A stretch of DNA of 64,000 nt from Dastarcus helophoroides (lineage: Eukaryota; Arthropoda; Insecta; Coleoptera; Bothrideridae). Below, piece by piece: positions 10,872 through 21,879 of this stretch. The translations under genes were made by a program, and so were the position numbers. The stretch is from the NCBI GenBank assembly GCA_028583605.1, contig CM053331.1:34203823-34267822 (forward strand). Direction: 5' to 3'. The notes beneath the pieces are model-generated. The model was given only the letters and a program-made list of their open reading frames with translations. It ran no database searches and had not been told where the DNA came from. Within the stretch, counting starts at the first letter, position 1. Every line of letters starts with the position of its first letter.

Positions 10872-12936
10872 AATTAAAAAATTAAAACAATCAAAAGTCA
10901 AAATTAAAAAAAATATATAACGAAATACACCAATACTCTAACAAAATAACTAAATAAATTATAAAAAGTCGTCTCACATTTACCTCCCGTTTATAGGTAT
11001 AGCGCTATAGCGGTACAATAATTGGAAAGCATAACTAATAAATTGGTGGTATATCTCTCATGTTTTGCAGGAACCAATCGTATGAAGATTCACTTTGATC
11101 CACTTTCCGATTGGTTGGTATATGCCAGTGACCTGCTGATGGTAACACCTTTTAGAAAGTTCATATTTCAATATTTAATATTGCAAGAGAAAGCTGTTAA
11201 GTATTTGGTGAATTTGTCTCTTTCTTAAGTAGAAAATTTATAAAAGTCGTTCAAAAAATTATGCCTCTTTCAGCCTAAACGATGATTTATTGTTAGGTGT
11301 ATATTTACGCAGAAGGAATGTAGTTAGAACCTCGTTGAAGAACCATCGATAATAAATTTTATGTCAGTATTACTTACAAATAACAATACCGCACATTTCT
11401 ATTGTGCTTTTACACTTGGTGCCAATCGTAAAGGAAGGATTTCACTGCCGGTTTTTGCCACCATCGCATAAAGCCTTAACTTCAGCCAACTGATTATTAA
11501 ACTGCCACATTTGATTATATATCGGATGAATTATTGTTCATTAGCGAAGGAGGAAGGTCACTGACTATTGTACAACCTTGCGGAATGCCGAAACGTTTAC
11601 TTACAGCGATTGGGGCAAAAATGTCAAAACAATATTTCAGAAAAATAAAAAACACCGTCATCTGCGCCTCCACAATCAATAACTGGAATCATTACTCCAG
11701 GCTTCTACCATAATTGTGAGTCTCAAAATTTTTGGTAAAGGAACTTTAATTCGATCGTCTTAGTGGACAGTTTCCTTACTTTAAGATTTGGAAATTTCTG
11801 AAAAATAATGATATTAAGAAATACTATCAGTCAAGTCAATTACTACAAAAGCTCCACACTCAAAAGCTATTTTTTTCATTGTGTATTAAAAGCCGAACGA
11901 AAGAGTCAAAATTTAGAATTTTGCGAAAAAAATTGAAGCGAAAGTATGAACACTTTATGCTAAAATGAGTGAAATATTTTAGAAAATAGCGACAAGTTTT
12001 TAATGAGAAAAATTATTTTATTTTGAAATACGAGGTTATCGCTTGAATGAAAGATATCGAATCACTTGATGGAGGACAAGTGCCCAAGGAAAACTGCTGG
12101 ATAACATGACCATTTCTCGGCTTATTTTAAATGTTCCCTCTTCAAGTCAGGATTTTCTGGTCGGCCTACGCAAATGCCAGTTTTAACAAGAATCCAAGTC
12201 TGTCAATTTAGTAGAAATTCGGAATTGGTTTAAAACGTCAGCACATCTCCTTTTAACGCATCAATCAAATCGACGGTGCGTGAAACAACAGAAACGTGGA
12301 TCTCGTTGCAATAAAACGTAAAAAAAGGGGGGTGCGCCCATTTGAAATTCACTATACGGCCTAATTAAGGACTTAGCTTTGGCGTGTGCCGTAGTCGTTA
12401 AATAACAAACACCAGATGTCGTAACCAGTAATATAATAACGAGATGGATGTTTTAATGTGGTTTAGGCATTTTGGTTCTTATTTCCGCCTGGATAAGGGC
12501 CATCGGGTGAAAGTTGATCGGAAACGATAGAACGGAAACTCTAATTACATGGTTAGGGTGGTATCGGTGCTACATCCGTGGATTGATTCAGAAATTGATA
12601 TATAATGACTTTTATTGACTCTAATGGGGTTTATATTACAACTATTATAGAATTAACTCCAACTTTTTCTTGTTTTAGGTTAGTCACTTTAACGTTAGTA
12701 ATTGATTTTTTTATCATCAACATTTTTCCTTGAAGTTTCTTTAGCTGCGTTGTGACTGATGTGCGTAAATTCTTAAGTAATGAGCAAGTTTCTAAGCCGA
12801 TTGTTTCACTAAAATAAACATAAAGTAGAAATGGCTAAAAAAAATAGTAGAAACTAAGGATTTTGAGAAAGGATCGAACTTTAAATTTATACAATTCATA
12901 CAAAAGAATCTTTAGATGTATTAGTTCGAAAAACGT
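10872..12936. other. Ordinary single-copy DNA, no gene recognised
   Basis: A perfect palindrome TATAGCGCTATA lies near 10998. The 68-codon frame at 11022-11228 matches no family I know. The stretch 12100-12640 is less AT-rich and non-coding in all frames, and may be conserved regulatory sequence. Confidence 0.45.
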
Positions 12937-12969
12937 GTATCTTACGAGAAAAATCATAAGACTCTCTGT
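12937..12969. mobile_element. Displaced outer arm of a hairpin element split by a hAT-like insertion
   Basis: This segment (..GAGAAAAATCATAAGAC..) resumes, after an 8.7-kb interruption, at 21676. Read as 12937-12969 joined to 21676 onward, it forms the left arm of an inverted repeat whose right arm ends near 21877 (reverse complement of 21843-21877: ..GGAAAAAAAATCACAAGAC..). The joined arm is therefore about 95-100 nt instead of about 62. Confidence 0.65.
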
Positions 12970-13089
12970 CAGTGGCGCCTCGTGACTTTTATTAATAGGG
13001 AAGCTGACAGGAAAACTTTTTAAAAGATTAATTATAATTTTGCTTTTATTAGCATTTAAACAATAATATTCCTTTCTGGTATGTTTCGA

Positions 13090-14340
13090 TTCAGGATTTC
13101 AAAAGAAAATTCAAATTTCGAAAAGATGTTGAAAAATATTCGAAAAAAATTACAAATTTTTAGTTCAAGTCCAGATACTGTCGAAATTTATTTCAAAAAA
13201 ACTCAGATTTGAATATGAAGTATTTCTGTAATGTTTAGTTTTCAGTTTAAATTTAGATCCTTACTCAAAATTTAAGATTCTAAGTTAAAAAATTACAAAA
13301 ACCATTCATTCAAAAAATGGAACTTTAGCAAAAATATATTTTTTCCTGAGATCTTTGAAAGATCTTTGAAACATTTAAAGAAAATCAAAATTTTAGGAAA
13401 ATATAAATTTATTTTTCGAAAAAGTTGAAATTTTTGAAAAAGTCCAGATTATCAAATGTCGGAAAAGTCGAAGTTCCGAAAAAGGTATCATCATTTTTAA
13501 AAAAGTTCAAGTTTTTAAAAATTTAAATTTTTTAACTTAATTCAAAATTTACAGGAACAAATGAAATTTTAAATAAACGTCGAAACGTTTACAATTCTGG
13601 AAAATCAAAATCATCAAAGTCGTTTTATTCACAAAATGGAACTGAAGCAAAAATATATTTTTTCCTGAAGTCTTTGAAACTTCAACGTTTAAAGAACATC
13701 GAAATTTTAAGAAAATGTAAATTTATTTTACGAAAAACTCGAAATTTTTGAAAAAGTCCAGATTATCAAGAGTTGAAATTTTAAAATAAATCGAAATTCC
13801 GAAAGAAGTCAAAACTTAAAAATTTAAAACAAGCTCAAAATTTTAAAAATTTAAATTTTTTAACAGATATCAAAATTTCCTGAGGTCTTTGAAACTTTAA
13901 CATTTAAAGAAAATCTAAATTTTAAGAAAATGTAAATTTATTCTTTGAAAAACTCGAAATTTTTGAAATAGTCGGAATTTCAAAAAATTTGGAAATTCCG
14001 AAAGAAGTCAAAACTCTAAAAAATTTAAAACAAACTCAAAATTTTAAAAATTCAAATTTTTTAAGATATCAAAATTTACAGAAAAAATTGAAATTTTTAA
14101 AAACCGTCGAAACAGAAAAAGTTAAATTTTCGAAAAACTTGGACATTTTCAAAAAAAGTGGTCAAAATATCACGACAAAGACACGACAAAGACTAGATTT
14201 TAGAAAAAATCAAATTTTCAAAAGTGGAATTTTTCGGTAAAAGTGAAAACTTGGAGAAATAGCCAAAATTTTGAGAAAGAGTCGAAATTTTTAAAAAAGT
14301 CGCAATTTAAAAAAAAGTCGCAATTTAAAAAAAAGTCGAA
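13090..14340. repeat. AT-rich repeat, A-rich polarity, with internal tandem units
   Basis: The + strand repeats GTCGAAATTTTCAAAAA-like units. A longer unit containing CAAAAATATATTTTTTCCTG, CTTTGAAAC and TTTAAAGAAAATC recurs near 13328, 13646 and (partial) 13870. It lies inside the outer hAT-like element and carries no gene. Confidence 0.75.
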
Positions 14341-14356
14341 ATTTTCAATAAAAAAA

Positions 14357-14995
14357 GTCTACGTTGCGAGAAAAGGTTACCATGTTAAGAAATATCTCTC
14401 TGAAGATGATAGCTTGGCTGTCGAAACGCTTTAGAGCAACCTCTGTTGTGGTGTTTAATCTTTCTTGGTTTCAGGGGACAAGATGTCTATTTCAATTTTT
14501 GAAGTTAACCAAGGACCAGTCCGTTCCACCAAACTTAGTTGAAGCCACTGAAGTAGTTACCTCTGAGGCCCCAGAACTCAGCCTGAATCGACGCGTTAGA
14601 GCAACCTTTGTTGTGTTTTTTAACTATTCTTAGTTTCAGGGGACAAGATCTCTATTTCAATTTTTGAAGATAACCAAGGACCAGTCCGTTCCACCAAAAT
14701 TAGTTGAAGCTACTAAAGTAGGTTACCACTGGGGCTCCAGAACTCAGCCTGAACCGATAAGAGTCTCTTCCCTGATAGCCGGTGGACGTAGCTCAACATT
14801 TTCTAATGGAACTTATTTTTTAACCTAATTTTCAGTAATAAATCCAAATTTAAAAAGTCGAATTTTTAAAATAAATTTAAACTTTTCAAAGAATTTTAAA
14901 ATTTCGCAATTTCGAAAAAAATTGAAATTTTGAGAAAAAAAATCGAAATTTTGATAAAAGTCTAATTTTTCGAAAAAGCGTCCACTTTTCAAAAA
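14357..14995. repeat. Dispersed repeat family, duplicated block copy 1
   Basis: This block recurs almost unchanged at 15241-15885, offset about 884-890 bp. It contains two internal direct copies (about 167 bp apart) of a segment running from TTAGAGCAACCT through TTTCAGGGGACAAGAT and ACCAAGGACCAGTCCGTTCC to CAGAACTCAGCCTGAA. It starts with a hairpin motif at 14400-14428. A third partial copy lies at 15015-15190. Related sequences occur at 20850-20940 and 22593-22790, so this is a dispersed family. The 89-codon frames at 14364 and 15248 are duplicates of each other and match no known protein. Confidence 0.85.
14400..14428 (+). other. Hairpin motif resembling a hammerhead core, copy 1
   Basis: CTGAAGA is followed by one base (T), then GATAGC, a TTG loop and GCTGTC (six pairs including one G-T), then GAAAC. 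This matches CUGANGA and GAAA core strands of hammerhead ribozymes except for the extra base before stem II. Further copies are at 15063-15091, 15284-15312 and 22687-22715. Catalytic activity is not shown by the sequence, and the later copies have lost core or stem bases. Confidence 0.4.
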
Positions 14996-15062
14996 AAGTC
15001 GAAATTTTCAATAAAAAAAGTCGACGTTGCGAGAAAAGGTGGCCATGTTAAAAAATATCTCT

Positions 15063-15091
15063 CTGAAGATGATAGCTTGGATGTCGAAACG
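15063..15091 (+). other. Hairpin motif, copy 2
   Basis: CTGAAGA, T, GATAGC, TTG, GATGTC, GAAAC. One stem pair (G-C) is changed to a G-A mismatch relative to copy 1. The copy lies in the partial third repeat copy between the two large duplicated blocks. Confidence 0.35.
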
Positions 15092-15240
15092 CGTTAGAGC
15101 AACCTTTGTTGTGGTTTTTAATCTTTCTTGGTTTCAGGAGACGGGATTTGTACTTCAGTTTTTAAAAAAGAGACGTTTTGAAAAGTTAATTTTTTGAAAT
15201 GGCTAAATTTTCAAAAAAATCGAGATTTTCAATAAAAAAA

Positions 15241-15885
15241 GTCTACGTTGCGAGAAAAGGTTACCATGTTAAGAAATATCTCTCTGAAGATGATAGCTTG
15301 GCTGTCGAAACACTTTAGAGCAACCTCTGTTGTGGTGTTTAATCTTTCTTGGTTTCAGGGGACAAGATGTCTATTTCAATTTTTGAAGTTAACCAAGGAC
15401 CAGTCCGTTCCACCAAACTTAGTTGAAGCCACTGAAGTAGTTACCTCTGAGGCTCCAGAACTCAGCCTGAATCGACGCGTTAGAGCAACCTTTGTTGTGT
15501 TTTTTAACTATTCTTAGTTTCAGGGGACAAGATCTCTATTTCAATTTTTGAAGATAACCAAGGGCCAGTCCGTTCCACCAAAATTAGTTGAAGCTACTAA
15601 CGTAGGTTACCACTGGGGCTCCAGAACTCAGCCTGAACCGATAAGAGTCTCTTCCCTGATAGCCGGTGGACGTAGCTCAACATTTTCTAATGGAACTTAT
15701 TTTTTAACCTAATTTTCAGTAATAAATCCAAATTTAAAAAGTCGAATTTTTAAAATAAATTCAAAATTTTCAAAGAATTTTAAAAATTACAAAGTCGCAA
15801 TTTCGAAAAAATTGAAATTTTGAGAAAAAATATCGAAATTTCGACAAAAGTCTAATTTTTCGAAAAAGCGTCCACTTTTTAAAAA
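15241..15885. repeat. Dispersed repeat family, duplicated block copy 2
   Basis: Near-identical to 14357-14995, with only scattered single-base differences such as CGCTTTAGAG to CACTTTAGAG and AAAGTAGG to AACGTAGG. The low divergence against a heavily diverged background indicates a recent tandem duplication inside the outer hAT-like element. Confidence 0.85.
15284..15312 (+). other. Hairpin motif, copy 3
   Basis: Identical to copy 1 through the stem-loop and GAAAC, as expected from the tandem duplication of the surrounding block. Confidence 0.35.
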
Positions 15886-17084
15886 AATTCGAAATTTTAA
15901 ATCAAAATTTTCAAAAGAATTCGTAATTCCAGAAAATGTTGCATTTTCGAATAATTTGGACATTTTGAAAAAGTGGTCCATGGCACGACAAAAAACTAGA
16001 TTTTAGGAAAAATCAAGTTTTTAAAAATGTCGAAATTCTAAACATGAGTAAAAATTTCGAGTAAAAGTTTATTAAAAAGAGTCAAGAATTTTTAGATGAT
16101 TCTCGCAAAAATTTTCAGTCGAAATTTCAAAAAGAAGCTGAAATTTTGGATATCTTTTGTTTTTAATTATCAAAAATGTCGAAATTTTCAAAAAAGTCGA
16201 AATTTTCGGTAATTATTATTAAAAAATTGTATTTCTGTCTATTTTTGTAACAAATAGTGAATAGTAAATTGTTCAAATAAATGGTTCAAATTATCAACAA
16301 AGAGTAATTTTTCAAAAAAAGTTGTAATTTACAAAAAGTCGCATTTGAAGAAAAAGTTGAAAATTTAAAAAGAAGTCAATATTTTGAAGAAAATAATTTT
16401 CCGTCAGAATTTCAAGAAAAGGCGCAAATTTTTAAAAAAGTAATTAATATTTTCAGAATATTCCAAATTTTCAAAAAAAGGTATTCCTAATTTTTTGAGA
16501 AACTGTTTGCATTTTCAAAAAAAGTAGAAGTTTTCAGCAGAGGTCGAATTTTTCGAAAAAGTTGAAAACGAAAGAGTCCAATATTAAGAGTCGAGATTTG
16601 CAGAAATAATCAAAATTACTAATAAAAATTTGGAATTCGAAAAATTCGAAAAAAATGGATAAAATATCGAAGCTTTCACTAGAAGCCGGTTTAAAAAAAA
16701 AGATATTTATTAAAAAAAGTCGAAATTTTGAAAAGGTCAAGATTTACCAGGCAAAGAAATTGGAAAGGGAAAGTTTTGGAAAAGGTAATATTTTGAAATG
16801 TTTCAATTTCGAAAAAAGTCGACATCTTCAATAATACATTGAAATTGAAAAACGTTAAATTCTTAAAAAAAAGTTAAAATTTTGAAAATATTCGACATTG
16901 AAAATAACAAATTTGAAAAATGTGAACATTTTCATTAACATATGAAATGTTTATACTCTTTGGCTCCTTAAAAATTTGTACACAAATAAATTCCGATTAA
17001 TTATGTTGAAAATAAGTTGAGTTTGTTATTTTACAGATACAATTGTTAAATTTTGATCGTAAGCGTTACTAATGTCAATAAATA
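15886..17084. repeat. AT-rich repeat, A-rich polarity
   Basis: Continuation of the quasi-periodic repeat (AAAAAGTCGAAATTTTC units), fading into ordinary sequence near 16950 just before the inner hAT-like element. No gene. Confidence 0.75.
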
Positions 17085-17269
17085 GTGGTCGCCAGGGGCG
17101 GCCTTAGCCATTGCGAGGCTCCGGGCGGGTGGATCTTTAAGAAGCCCTCGTCTTTGTGGAATTAGTTTTAACATAGACGTAGTCAGAATAGGACAGGGTA
17201 AGGCGCTTGCCCCCCCCCCCAGCTCGTGTGGTTAACGAAAATTTATATTGAACTGACGAGACATTCTCT

Positions 17270-20200
17270 AAAAAATTTCCATTCGAAAAAAGTCGTCCTT
17301 CTTTAAGCTATTGATATTTTCTCGAATTTTCGATTTATTTCATACATTTCTTTGGAAATTTTAAATGCATTCCTAAAATTCGGTTTTTTAAATTGTCGAT
17401 TATTTTTTTTAATTCTGGCGTTATTTTAAAATTTTCACTATTTTGAAAAATTCAGATTCAGGTCATATTTTTTCAAAATTTCACCTATTTTTAAAATTTT
17501 TGGCTATTTCTCAAAATTTCGAATTTTTCGTTAAATCTTTACTTTTCCAAAATTACATCTTTTTAACTTAAATTAGAACCACTTTTAAAAAAGTTTGGCA
17601 TTTTTGAAAATTTCATTTTTTCATAAAAATATTTGAAATTTTCTTGAAAGGCATCTTTTGAAATTTTCCAGTTGTCTTCAAAATTTCGACTTTCTTTTTA
17701 AACATTTCGATATTTTTCAATTTTTAACATTATTTAACAATTTTCTCCTCTTTGAAATTTTGACTATTTCTGAAAATCTTTACTTTGGTCAATATTACAA
17801 TTTACCTTCAAATGAAATTAGTAAAAAAAATTTCGTTTTTCAATTTTTTTTTAAATGTTGTCTTGAACTTTTTTACTATTTCTTTCAGAATTTCCACATT
17901 TTTGGAAATTTTGACTTTTATGAAAATGTCGATATTTTTCTAAATTTTAACTTGAAATTTCGATTCAAAATTCGTCTGTTAAAATTCCAACTTTCTCGAA
18001 AATTTGAAATGTTTTGAAATATTTCGTTTTTTAAAAATTTTTGAATTCTTTTTTTTTAATTCTCTAAAAAATTTCCATTCGACAAAAGTCGTCCTTCTTT
18101 AAGCTATTGATATTTTCTCGAAATTTCGACTTATTTCACGAAATTTGTCTTTTTTCATAAATTTCTTTGGAAATTTCAAAAGTATTCCTAAAATTCGATT
18201 TATTTTATCAGAATCCAACTTAACTAAAAATTTCGAATTTTTATCTCAAAATTCATCGTTTTATTTTTCGAAATTCTATCATTTCTCAAAATTAGTTTTT
18301 TCCGGAAACTTCCACTCCTCTTTAAACTTTGATTTTCTGAAAATTTCAAATTTTTTTATCAAGATTTACCCCTTTGCTTAAAACTTGATCGATTTTTTGA
18401 TAACAATATTTATCTGGAAATTTTTATAATGACTTTTTTAGAAATTTTGTAAAAAGACAAAAAATCCGAGAAAATTTCCCTTGGAATGGGGAAATACAGC
18501 TTGTTTCTCAAATTTTCGACGATTATTTCAATAGTGGACATTTTCTGACTCAGGGTAGGGCAGAACAGGGCGCATGTCTACTTCTGATTCAAGCGCTCAA
18601 GAGAAAAATCTAGAAATTACATTTTTCTCAAAATTTGTTCTTTTTGCCAAAATTTCGACAAAATTTGACTTTCTCTGAAAAATTTCGAGTGTTTACTAAA
18701 TTTTGACTTTTTTCTCAAAATTTCGATCTTTTTTTTGTTTTTCAAGGAAAAAAAAGCGAAATTTCCATAAAAAAACAACAAATTTAGAAAAATCGAAACT
18801 TTGATATTTTTCTCAAAATGCGCCTTTCGTGCAAATTTAAAATTATCCTGAAATCCCATCCTGTATGTTCCTGGAAAACTGAATATTTTTCCTGGAAATT
18901 CGTATCTTTTTTAAAATTTTGACTTTTTTTTTCAAGTATCGTTTTTTCCACTAACGGATGGCTATTCTCAAAGTTGCACTTTTTCTTTAAGTTTGAATTT
19001 TTTCTGGAAAATTTCGATCTTTGATGCTTCATTTGGTAGTTTTTCTAGAAATATCGACTGCTTTTCAGAGATTTCGTTTTTTTTAATTCCTTTATTTTTA
19101 TTAACATCGGGTTTTTCTGAAGATTTTGATCATTTGGAATTTGATTTTTCAGAACTTTTAACAGGTTTATTAAAATTTGCCTTTTTCTTGATATTTTTAT
19201 ATTAAAATTCGATATTCAACTTTGCTAAAAATTTTGAATTTCTCTTAAAATTAGTTTAATTTCGTCCTTTCAGAAATTTCGACTTTATTCTCAGAATTCC
19301 ACTTTTTGGGCTCTTCTTTCGGAAATCATTTTTTCTATCAAAATTAGGCCACTTTTCTGAATATTTGTCTTTTCTTTAAATTTTGACTTTGTTAAATTTG
19401 ACTAGAAATTTCATCTTCATATTTCGCCTTATTTTCGAAATATTGACTTTTATTTTAAAATGCCATGTTTTAGTTTCTGGAACTTTCTGGACTTTTTCCT
19501 CGAAATTGGCTTTTCCTTTAAATTTTAGTTTTTTCGAAATACGTCTGTTTTTTTTTCTAAATTTGATCGGCATATTATCAAAAATTAAAAATGTTGCGAA
19601 AAATATTTTTGGGTAATTTCGAGAAAAGGATTTCTTGTACATTCAATTTCTTTATTAAAATTTAAATATTATATCAAAATTAGAATAAAAAAGTAAACAT
19701 TTCGAGAAAAGCGTTTTTGGAAATTGCAAATTTTTTCACAACATTTGGTCTTTGGAAATATTTTGGCATATTTAGAAATTTCGAGTTCTTCTGAAAGGTT
19801 GGGTTTTTATTCAATTTCGGTTTTCTAAAAATTCCTTTCCCAAAATAGGGTTTTTTCAAAAAAATTGGTCACTTTGGAAATTACGACTTTATTCTACATT
19901 TTTCTCTCAAAATTGAACTTTCATTTTTTTAATATTCGTTTTTTTTCCGATTTTTTTTCAAATTTAATTTTCCGAAAACTCCATGTTTCTCACAAGTTGT
20001 CTTATTCTGGAAATTTTGACCCGTACTAGAGATAGGGATGTTTTATGCTTCTAAAAATTTCCGTTTACAGTGAAAAATTTTTCTCAAAGTTCCAACTTTT
20101 TTTGAAAATTACATCTTTTTTTCACAAAATTCCACCTTTAAAAATATAATTTTTTCGAATTTTCAACAATTTTTGGGATTTTTCGAAATGTTAGAATTTT

Positions 20201-20640
20201 ATTTTAAACACGAATTTCTAAACCTTCCAACTTTTTCCCAAAATACGTTTTTCCTCGTCTCTTTCAAAATTAAAATTTCTCTTGGAAATGTTAACTTTTC
20301 TTTAAGAGATTTCAACCTTTTTTTTGACATTTCGACGGTACTGTTTAAAATCGTTATTTTTTGAACTCTTCGAAATTTGGATAGTTTTTAAAGTTTTCCG
20401 AAAGGATCGGTTTTTATTTTAGATTCAATTTTCTGACTGTTTTCGCAAAGTTCGACTTTATTTCTCGACATTTCGACGGTATTTTTTAAAATCGTTATTT
20501 TTTGAAATCTTCGAAATTTGGATAATTTTTAAAGTTTTTCGAAAGGATCGGTTTTATTTTAGATTCAATTTTCTGACACTTTTCGCAAAGTTCGACTTTA
20601 TTTTCAAATTTCTAAGTTAATCTAAAAATTCGATTACTCA
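17270..20640. repeat. AT-rich repeat, T-rich polarity, inside the inner hAT-like element
   Basis: About 3.3 kb of TTTTTTCAAAATTTCGAC-like units. The phrase AAAAAATTTCCATTCG..AAAGTCGTCCTTCTTTAAGC occurs at about 17271 and 18066, a larger-scale duplication of roughly 800 bp. All reading frames here are Phe/Leu/Ile-rich products of the repeat. Confidence 0.8.
20331..20610. repeat. 141-bp tandem duplication
   Basis: TTCGACGGTA starts at 20331 and again at 20472. Each unit runs through AAAATCGTTATTTTTTGAA, CGAAATTTGGATA, GAAAGGATCGG and CGCAAAGTTCGACTTTA. The two units differ at only a few positions. Confidence 0.9.
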
Positions 20641-21483
20641 GTTCATGTTGTTAAATGAAAATATACATTAACTGGGAACGTTTTCCGCTTTTCTTTTTGT
20701 ATCAATTTTTCAAAATGATTCTTGCCCCTCCCTGAACTAAATCCTGCCTACGCTTATGAATTTCAATGATAATGCTTGACTAGAAATGCAAAGTCATAAA
20801 TAAATATATTTGGACTTTTAAAATTGTTTATTGGAGACTAAGAACAAAGATTTTTTTTGGTGGAACGGACCGCTCCTTGGGTATTTAAAAAAAATCCTTC
20901 TTGGCTTCAGGGGACAAGTTTTGTCCTTCAATTTTTAAACAGAAAGATAACAAACTATTAATCATGATAAATCAGGTGCATTAATGTCTTAAAAGGATCA
21001 GGGATTTAGAAATGATGACGACTGCTCTAATATTAAAGCATAATCCGACGACAGTTGACAGCTGAAATAAAACACGGGAATTCCCCGAATCGCAAACACG
21101 AAGAAAATGGAGTTCTATCAGATTTTCTTTAGCCCTTGCAGTTGGCAGCACTTGTGGCACCGGTACGAAATTTCGTCAATGTGAAAGAGAAGGAAAGGAA
21201 CATTAATTGGAGCGAATGGGACAGATATAGCGCGATAACTATCACGCAAGGGAGCAGCGAGTCCAGTTTTATAATGCGCTGTTAAGGCTCGAAATTCAAA
21301 TGAACATTCAAATTCGTGCTATTGCGCGAGTGCGCGAGGCCCCCAACAAGAGCGAGGCCCGGGCCCCCAAAGGCTGCCCCTGGTGGTCGCAGCTGCTGTG
21401 TAAAAAAAGAGGTTTTAAAATAAAATGAATATGACCATCTTTGGATACTCTGTGTATCTTTTTTATTGTTTGCGAAGCATTGG

Positions 21484-21606
21484 TATTTTTATTCATGCTT
21501 TATTGGCTTTTTCTTCGCCAGTTTCTTAACAGAAGGTTTTTGAAAATCTAAAATTGTGGAAGAAGTAACTGCCAAAGAAAAAGCCAATAAAACATGAATG
21601 AAAATA
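21484..21606. repeat. Inverted repeat, arms about 44 bp
   Basis: TATTTTTATTCATG..TTTATTGGCTTTTTCTTCGCCAG..TTTCTT is followed about 35 bases later by its complement AAGAAGTAACTGCCAAAGAAAAAGCC..AATAAAACATGAATG. It lies between the right ends of the inner and outer hAT-like elements and so belongs to the subterminal part of the outer one. Confidence 0.75.
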
Positions 21607-21672
21607 AACATTTTTATTTCATAAGGAAAACTGTGCTTCCCTAGCTTCCACGAGGAACACGCCACTGCTCTC

Positions 21673-21842
21673 TGTGCAGAAAATCATAAAATCCAAAAAA
21701 AAAGCTTTATAATAGTGTCTAGGACGTCAAAGCTCTGATTCCTATGAGCTTTGATTCCTATCAGAGCTTTGATTCCTATCAGAGCTTTGACGCCCTAGAC
21801 ACTATTATAAGTTTTTTTTTGGATTTTATGATTTCCTGCACA
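21673..21842. repeat. 170-bp near-perfect palindrome
   Basis: Arms of about 62 bp (TGTGCAGAAAATCATAAAATC.. and its complement ..GATTTTATGATTTCCTGCACA) enclose a centre of three copies of an 18-19-bp unit GAGCTTTGATTCCTATCA. The left arm overlaps the target duplication of the outer hAT-like element. With that element removed the symmetry extends outward on both sides, so the palindrome is the surviving core of a longer hairpin (MITE-like) element. Confidence 0.88.
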
Positions 21843-21879
21843 TATAGTCTTGTGATTTTTTTTCCTAAAAGGATCACTA

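Larger units (their letters stand above)
17093..21382. mobile_element. Non-autonomous hAT-like element (inner, nested)
   Basis: The left end reads CAGGGGCGGCCTTAGCC and the right end in reverse reads CAGGGGCAGCCTTTGG, so the first 13 bases differ at one position. A perfect 8-bp direct repeat, GTGGTCGC, flanks it (17085-17092 and 21383-21390). At 4,290 bp it is close in size to the outer element without this insertion (about 4.4 kb). It holds no transposase and is mainly T-rich-polarity quasi-satellite plus a 141-bp tandem duplication. Segments near 17173-17270 and 20640-20760 look like ends of a further, older insertion. Confidence 0.82.
12970..21667. mobile_element. Large non-autonomous hAT-like element (outer)
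   Basis: The element begins CAGTGGCGCCTCGTGAC and its right end read in reverse begins CAGTGGCGTGTTCCTCGTG. Both ends then share TAGGGAAGC. It is flanked by a perfect 8-bp direct repeat, CTCTCTGT (12962-12969 and 21668-21675), the target-site length of hAT transposons. Removing it rejoins the two parts of an older hairpin arm, independent support for an insertion. It contains no transposase reading frame and consists mainly of AT-rich quasi-periodic repeat, a duplicated block at 14357-15885 and a second hAT-like element (17093-21382). Without the nested copy it would be about 4.4 kb. It must rely on an autonomous element elsewhere. Confidence 0.8.

Noticed and set aside
14364..14633. Pair of identical 89-codon frames at 14364 and 15248
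   Set aside because: The identity comes from the tandem duplication of the block. Neighbouring copies of the same repeat (15015, 22687) are not open, and no family is recognisable.
17658..20364. Phe/Ile/Leu-rich frames of 60-119 codons
   Set aside because: They follow the AT-rich quasi-periodic repeat and overlap on both strands. They look like membrane proteins only because TTT/TTC/ATT dominate.
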